Shown here in pieces: positions 6,404-9,271 of a DNA stretch of 9,271 nt. Numbering within the stretch: the first letter of the stretch is position 1; every line of letters begins with the position of its first letter. The stretch lies in assembly GCA_902388545.1 (NCBI GenBank), contig CABMPS010000069.1, forward strand, positions 1 to 9,271, in the 5' to 3' direction. A program made the position numbers and the translations under genes. The DNA comes from an uncultured Collinsella sp. (lineage in GTDB: Bacteria > Actinomycetota > Coriobacteriia > Coriobacteriales > Coriobacteriaceae). The notes beneath the pieces were generated by a model. That model worked only from the letters and a program-made list of their open reading frames with translations, was not told the origin of the DNA and did not search any database.

Positions 6404-6517
6404 CTACGAAACTCGTCCGACATGCGCCGTTGCCTTAAATCCCCAAACCTGCCACGCAGGCAGGCACAATGTGGCAATATGTTGCCTGCACACTACATCG
6501 ATGCAACCTAAGAAAGA
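6404..6517 (+). promoter_or_regulatory. Intergenic spacer before the prenyl synthase with small dyads
   Basis: The 114-base gap contains CAGGCA (6460s) matched by TGCCTG (6483-6488), and inside them GGCAATATGTTGCC (6473-6486; 5-base arms). No T run follows, so this is not a clear terminator for the PTS-HAD gene, and I see no convincing promoter. The dyads may be a weak operator or an mRNA hairpin. Confidence 0.25.
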
Positions 6518-7543
6518 ATGCGAGAACCCGTGTCCAGTCCGTTTACCTGCTTTTTAGCCCAGCACTTTGACCAGATTAATGACTATCTGGCCACGTTCTT
6601 TGACGGACAGGCGACCTCTGCCGATATCGAACGCTACCTGTACGCGCCGCTCTCGGCTTTTACGGCCAACGCCGGCAAGCGCCACCGCCCGCTTATCTGC
6701 ATGCTCGCCGCAACCGCAGTGGGCGGTAGCTTTGAGAGCGCCCGCAGCGCCGCGGCAGCTATCGAGCATTTCCAGTCGGGTGCGCTCATCCACGACGACA
6801 TCGCCGACAACGGACAGCTTCGTCGAGGCAAGCCCTGCATGCACCTTACCGAGGGCACGGGGCTCGCCATCAATTGTGGCGACCTGGCGCTCACCATGGT
6901 CACCAAGACGGTTCTCGACGATCCCACGCTCGAGTCCGACGTGAAGCTGCGTGTGCTCCACGAGCTTACCGAGATGATCGTCCGCACCATCGAGGGTCAA
7001 GCGCTTGACCTGGGTTGGGTCCGTGACGAGCGCTTTGATATCTCGGTTGATGACTACCTGGACATGGCGACGCACAAGACCGCGTATTACAGCGGAGCCA
7101 CGCCGCTTGCCGCCGGAGCCATTATCGGCGGCGGCAGCGAAGAGCAGGTCGAGGCGCTACGCGCCTTTGGCCTGCACACCGGCCTTGCCTTTCAGATTCA
7201 GGACGACCTGCTCAACTTGGTCGGCACCAAAGAGGCCGCCAACAAGGACTTCCGCACCGACATCACCGAGGGCAAGCGCACGCTCGTTGCCGTGCACGCC
7301 CTGTCTGATGAGCGCCATCACGACGAGGTCGAGGCAATCCTTTCCTCGGGCACCGAGGACCCCGCGCAGCTCGCGCGCGCCGTGGAGATCTTCCAGCAGA
7401 CCGGCTCCATCGAATATGCTCACGCCTACGCGCTGGACCTGACCGCAAAAGCCAAGGCTGCCATCGAGAACGTTGAGCTTGACCCGCACGCACGCGAACT
7501 GTTCCTCTCCATGGCAGATTTCTTTGTGGAGCGCCTCAACTAG
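6518..7543 (+). CDS. Polyprenyl diphosphate synthase (E-type trans-prenyltransferase)
   Basis: A 341-residue soluble enzyme that condenses isopentenyl diphosphate with allylic diphosphates to extend an isoprenoid chain. All landmarks are visible: GKRHRP (53-58) for diphosphate binding, the first Asp-rich motif DDIAD (93-97) followed by RRGKP (102-106), GQALDL (160-165), the HKTAYYSGA helix (186-194), FQIQDDLLNLVG (225-236) as second Asp-rich motif, and DITEGKRTL (248-256). The second motif reads DDLLN, with N where many bacterial enzymes have D. Residues just before the first motif are small (G88, A89) rather than aromatic, which in this family points to a product longer than farnesyl (C20 or more), for example a menaquinone side chain; this is an inference. 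The ATG has only a weak AAGAAAG ribosome site almost touching it, and a GTG at 6530 is a possible alternative. No other isoprenoid gene is adjacent. Confidence 0.92.
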   Translation: MREPVSSPFTCFLAQHFDQINDYLATFFDGQATSADIERYLYAPLSAFTANAGKRHRPLICMLAATAVGGSFESARSAAAAIEHFQSGALIHDDIADNGQLRRGKPCMHLTEGTGLAINCGDLALTMVTKTVLDDPTLESDVKLRVLHELTEMIVRTIEGQALDLGWVRDERFDISVDDYLDMATHKTAYYSGATPLAAGAIIGGGSEEQVEALRAFGLHTGLAFQIQDDLLNLVGTKEAANKDFRTDITEGKRTLVAVHALSDERHHDEVEAILSSGTEDPAQLARAVEIFQQTGSIEYAHAYALDLTAKAKAAIENVELDPHARELFLSMADFFVERLN

Positions 7544-7585
7544 CGGGGGTCACAAAACCTGTGGGCAGCGCGTTTGGGTACAAGT

Positions 7586-7594
7586 TGCTACACT
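7586..7594 (+). promoter_or_regulatory. Candidate extended -10 promoter of the CwlM-like gene
   Basis: TGCTACACT fits an extended -10 element (TGn followed by TACACT, 7589-7594). No good -35 lies at the usual distance, which is tolerable for extended -10 promoters. It would start the transcript near 7601 and give a leader of about 82 bases. Confidence 0.4.
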
Positions 7595-7600
7595 GTTGAG

Positions 7601-7664
7601 TGCATGTTTATGCATTGTCTCGCGTTGTCTATCCGACACGCGCTCAAAATAGTACGAATCGTAC
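7601..7664 (+). promoter_or_regulatory. Leader with three consecutive dyads before the CwlM-like gene
   Basis: Three inverted repeats follow one another: TGCATGTTTATGCA (7601-7614), an 8-pair stem with one bulged T formed by 7621-7629 and 7635-7642 (CGCGTTGTC with GACACGCG), and GTACGAATCGTAC (7652-7664). The last ends 4 bases before the ribosome site AAAGGGG (7669-7675). They could be RNA hairpins in the leader or, for the last, a protein operator. I do not recognise a known riboswitch. Confidence 0.4.
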
Positions 7665-7682
7665 GCCGAAAGGGGTTCGTTC

Positions 7683-8588
7683 ATGGAACCTATTACCACG
7701 GGCATGCAGGGAGCAGCCGTCGAGGATGTTCAGTCCCGCCTTCTGCAGCTCGGTTACACCATCGATGCCGACGAGGTCGCCGACAAGCGCTTTGGCACCA
7801 CCACCGAGCAGGCCGTTGGCACGTTTAGGCTCGATAGCGGCCTTGCGGCCGGTTATGCTGTCGATATCCCCTGCTGGAGCGCCCTTGTAGACGCTTCATA
7901 CAAGTTGGGCGACCGCACGCTCTACCTTCGCATGCCCAATTTTCACGGCGCCGACGTCAAGGCCCTGCAGCGCGCTCTCAACGTTTTGGGCTTTGCCTGT
8001 GGCGAAGACGACGGCTACTTTGGTCCGCATACCGAGGCCGCCCTGCAGCAGTTCCAGGAAAATGTCGGCCTGTTTGCCGACGGCATGGCCTTCCAGGACA
8101 CCTACGCCTACATCAACCGCCTGCACCATGTGTGGGAGGGCAAACCCTCGGTCACCGAAGCCGAGTCTCGCATCGGTTTTGCGCGCGCCGCCAACGTGCT
8201 CGAGCGTTTCCAGATTGCCGTCATCGGCGAGGACCCTATCGCGCGCAGCGTAGCATCGCGCATGTGGAACATCGCCACGGCGACGACCGACAGCAGCGGC
8301 ATGATGCTTTGCGATTCCGAGGTTCCGACCGATGTCGACCTGGTGCTCGAGATCGCAAGCGACGAGTTGCCTGCAGACGCCGCCCCGCGCGCCACGATCG
8401 CCCTCGCCGAGTGCCACAACCTGGCCCAGCGCATCCGTACCGCCAATGTCGCCGCACAGCAAAAGCCGGCACGAATTCGCATCGAGCTCACCGGCATGAC
8501 GCGTTACAACGGCACCTTTACGGCCAGCGACGCGCAGACCCTCGCCGTACGCCTACTCGACGGCGTTTGCGATGCCCTCGCAGATTAG
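7683..8588 (+). CDS. CwlM-like protein: two peptidoglycan-binding domains and a degenerate C-terminal domain, no signal peptide
   Basis: The 301-residue protein has two PG_binding_1-type repeats. The first covers about residues 5-70 (GMQGAAVEDVQSRLLQLGY, FGTTTEQAVGTFRLDSGL) and the second about 86-147 (HGADVKALQRALNVLGF, GYFGPHTEAALQQFQENVGLFADG). They are joined by ASYKLGDRTLYLR (71-83), which from memory closely matches the linker ASYRLGARTLY of mycobacterial CwlM. CwlM is a cytoplasmic protein that regulates MurA in peptidoglycan synthesis, although its family fold is an amidase. Here the first residues are polar, with no signal peptide or membrane helix, which agrees with a cytoplasmic site. 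Residues about 170-301 occupy the amidase place but lack the zinc-binding HGG and E/H motifs; VDLVLEIAS and RIRTANV may be relics of its core. Catalysis is therefore unlikely. AAAGGGG sits 7 bases before the ATG. Homology is judged by eye; the regulatory role is inferred. Confidence 0.8.
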   Translation: MEPITTGMQGAAVEDVQSRLLQLGYTIDADEVADKRFGTTTEQAVGTFRLDSGLAAGYAVDIPCWSALVDASYKLGDRTLYLRMPNFHGADVKALQRALNVLGFACGEDDGYFGPHTEAALQQFQENVGLFADGMAFQDTYAYINRLHHVWEGKPSVTEAESRIGFARAANVLERFQIAVIGEDPIARSVASRMWNIATATTDSSGMMLCDSEVPTDVDLVLEIASDELPADAAPRATIALAECHNLAQRIRTANVAAQQKPARIRIELTGMTRYNGTFTASDAQTLAVRLLDGVCDALAD

Positions 8589-8595
8589 GTAAACT
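8567..8595 (+). promoter_or_regulatory. Candidate promoter of tRNA-Gln, starting inside the preceding gene
   Basis: TTGCGA (8567-8572) and TAAACT (8590-8595) are 17 bases apart, each matching 4 of 6 consensus positions. The -35 lies within the last codons of the CwlM-like gene. Transcription would begin near 8602, about 25 bases before the tRNA, where GTTGC (8602-8606) and GCAAC (8613-8617) form a small leader hairpin. Confidence 0.4.
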
Positions 8596-8626
8596 AGACG
8601 AGTTGCTTTTGGGCAACACCACACAT

Positions 8627-8701
8627 TGGGACGTAGTTCAACGGTAGAACTCCGGTTTTTGGTGCCGGCTGTTGGGGGTTCGAATCCCTCCGTCCCAGCC
8701 A
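8627..8701 (+). tRNA. tRNA-Gln, anticodon UUG
   Basis: A complete cloverleaf can be folded by hand. The acceptor TGGGACG (8627-8633) pairs with CGTCCCA (8691-8697). The D stem is GTTC/GAAC (8636-8639, 8647-8650) around AACGGTA. The anticodon stem CCGGT/GCCGG (8652-8656, 8664-8668) closes a 7-base loop TTTTGGT with anticodon TTG at 8659-8661, reading CAA. The variable loop is CTGTT, the T stem GGGGG/CCCTC encloses TTCGAAT (8679-8685), and discriminator G is followed by an encoded CCA. The weak first pair U1-A72 is characteristic of glutamine tRNAs. The 3' end sequence is repeated downstream at 8873-8888. Confidence 0.96.
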
Positions 8702-8710
8702 TTAAAACTG

Positions 8711-8747
8711 AGCGCCCTGAGCCCATAACGGCCCAGGGCGCTTTCTT
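8711..8747 (+). terminator. Intrinsic terminator after tRNA-Gln
   Basis: AGCGCCCTG (8711-8719) pairs perfectly with CAGGGCGCT (8734-8742). After one mismatch, GCC/GGC extends the stem to a 6-base loop CATAAC. TTTCTT (8742-8747) follows. It starts 10 bases after the tRNA CCA end. Confidence 0.85.
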
Positions 8748-8752
8748 GTGGG

Positions 8753-8873
8753 CAAGCGGAGAGATTCGAACCCGCAAGGGTGCGGAGCTGAGGAAACGCG
8801 AAGCGTTTTCCAGCGCAGCACGCAAGGAGCGAAGCGACGCAGCGGGGCGCGGCCGCCGACCAGGCGGACGCGG
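8753..8873. repeat. GC-rich repeat unit, copy A (long form)
   Basis: Bases 8753-8788 match copy B (8935-8970) at 35 of 36 positions, and 8833-8858 match 8968-8993 at 25 of 26; similarity continues to about 8873. Copy A carries 47 extra bases (8789-8835) that are absent from B. The extra piece holds a hairpin, GGAAACGC with GCGTTTTCC around a GAA loop (8792-8811), and two copies of GCGAAGC, a sequence known to form an unusually stable DNA mini-hairpin. The start, GATTCGAACCCGC, is the complement of a tRNA T arm. No credible gene lies here: reading frames through it are tRNA shadows. Confidence 0.75.
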
Positions 8874-8888
8874 AATCCCTCCGTCCCA
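8873..8888 (+). repeat. Direct duplication of the tRNA-Gln 3' end (att-like)
   Basis: GAATCCCTCCGTCCCA here is identical over 16 bases to the T loop and acceptor end of tRNA-Gln (8682-8697), in the same orientation and 191 bases downstream. Just after it, CACCAGCCA echoes the tRNA end AGCCA with five extra bases. Integrases of islands and phages commonly use a tRNA 3' end as attachment site and leave such a duplication. No integrase is in the window, so this could also be a decayed tRNA copy. Confidence 0.55.
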
Positions 8889-8934
8889 CACCAGCCAAGA
8901 GCCCCTCACGTCAAGCAAATCGAGCCAACGCCGC

Positions 8935-9006
8935 CAAGCGGAGGGATTCGAACCCGCAAGGGTGCGGAGCGATGCAGCGGGGCGCGGCCGCCGCAGGCAG
9001 ACGCGG
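8935..9006. repeat. GC-rich repeat unit, copy B (short form)
   Basis: This 72-base unit equals copy A without its 47-base internal piece. Its left part, GGAGGGATTCGAACCC (8940-8955), is the reverse complement of the tRNA-Gln T arm and acceptor segment; including the neighbouring base the match is 17 bases. It is followed immediately by the long hairpin at 9008-9066. Confidence 0.75.
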
Positions 9007-9007
9007 T

Positions 9008-9066
9008 GTCGGCACTTGGGGACGCTCCTAAGTGCCGGCATTATAGGAACGTCCCCAAGTGCCGGC
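9008..9066. repeat. REP/BIME-like long inverted repeat
   Basis: CGGCACTTGGGGACG (9010-9024) pairs perfectly with 9050-9064. After one mismatch TCCTA (9026-9030) pairs with TAGGA (9044-9048), leaving a 13-base loop. A wobble and one more pair extend the base. The loop itself contains AAGTGCCGGC, a third copy of the sequence in the right arm, so half-repeats occur as inverted, direct, direct. No T run follows, so it is not a terminator. Such composite palindromes are typical of repetitive extragenic elements mobilised by REP-associated transposases, but no transposase is present here. Confidence 0.65.
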
Positions 9067-9271
9067 TCGGGACTATTTTCGAGGACCCTCCGAAGGACTG
9101 TGGCCAAAAAACGGCAAATATGAGTACTGTCACCGTTGTAGCTACATTATTTTCGTTAATAAAAGAAGATCTTAATGAGATTTATTCGCATCAAGGTCTT
9201 CCTTTAATGAACACTTGAGGAGATACGGCAGCTTATCTGCTCGATCGACACGTCAAATCACCTTAAATGTG
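9067..9271. other. AT-richer right-edge segment without a credible gene
   Basis: Composition changes clearly from the GC-rich repeats to sequence such as ATTATTTTCGTTAATAAAAG (9150s-9160s). A 32-codon frame with an ATG at 9120 and a TGA at 9216-9218 begins MSTVTVVATLFSLIKEDL, but it has no ribosome site and no family that I recognise. A possible promoter, TTGTAG near 9135 with ATAAAA 17 bases on, would read rightward out of the window. A GAGGAG sequence near 9215-9220 has no start codon at a suitable distance. The segment may be the beginning of an accessory region or an intergenic repeat. Confidence 0.3.

Noticed and set aside
8753..8888. A second, intact tRNA gene in the repeat region
   Set aside because: Only T-arm and acceptor 3' fragments are present; no matching 5' acceptor strand, D arm or anticodon arm can be found on either strand.
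8748..9066. CRISPR array
   Set aside because: Only two repeat copies, differing in length by 47 bases, with tRNA-derived content and no regular spacers or cas genes.
8553..9218. Frames across the tRNA region with GFEPPTAGTKNRSSTVELRP- and GGIRTPNSRHQKPEFYR-like peptides
   Set aside because: These are the well-known spurious translations of tRNA genes and tRNA fragments, here of tRNA-Gln and the T-arm-like repeats.

Overview
The window reads as chromosomal DNA of a high-GC Gram-positive, most likely a gut Coriobacteriia member of the Collinsella type. This rests on codon use, strong AAGGAGG-type ribosome sites, the gene types and the GC-rich repeats near a tRNA; no taxonomic marker gene is present, so the genus is an inference.

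Region 1 (1-3728, minus strand) is a carbohydrate uptake block. Read on the minus strand it runs: a TreR-like GntR/UTRA regulator (3009-3728), an intrinsic terminator, a Tat-type lipoprotein sugar-binding protein (1386-2702), a 13-bp stem-loop between genes, a MalF-type permease (444-1298) and a MalG-type permease that leaves the window at base 1. No ABC ATPase is visible.

Region 2 (3729-6403, plus strand) starts with a 224-bp divergent promoter region rich in dyads. It drives an unusual single polypeptide: PTS EIIC, then EIIB, then a complete Cof-type HAD phosphatase. A 10-bp motif, TTGTTTRAAC, occurs at the candidate promoters of the binding-protein operon, of the regulator and of the PTS-HAD gene, so one regulator probably controls both an ABC importer and a PTS importer.

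Region 3 (6404-8588, plus strand) has two genes unrelated to sugar uptake. One is a polyprenyl diphosphate synthase. The other is a protein with two peptidoglycan-binding-type domains, no signal peptide and a degenerate C-terminal domain, resembling the actinobacterial cell-wall regulator CwlM.

Region 4 (8589-9271) holds tRNA-Gln(UUG) with its promoter and terminator, then about 520 bases without a credible gene. That stretch contains tRNA-derived fragments in both orientations, including a 16-nt duplication of the tRNA-Gln 3' end, two copies of a GC-rich repeat, a long REP/BIME-like hairpin, and finally an AT-richer segment at the right edge. It looks like a repeat-laden tRNA-flanking site and possibly the edge of an integrated element.
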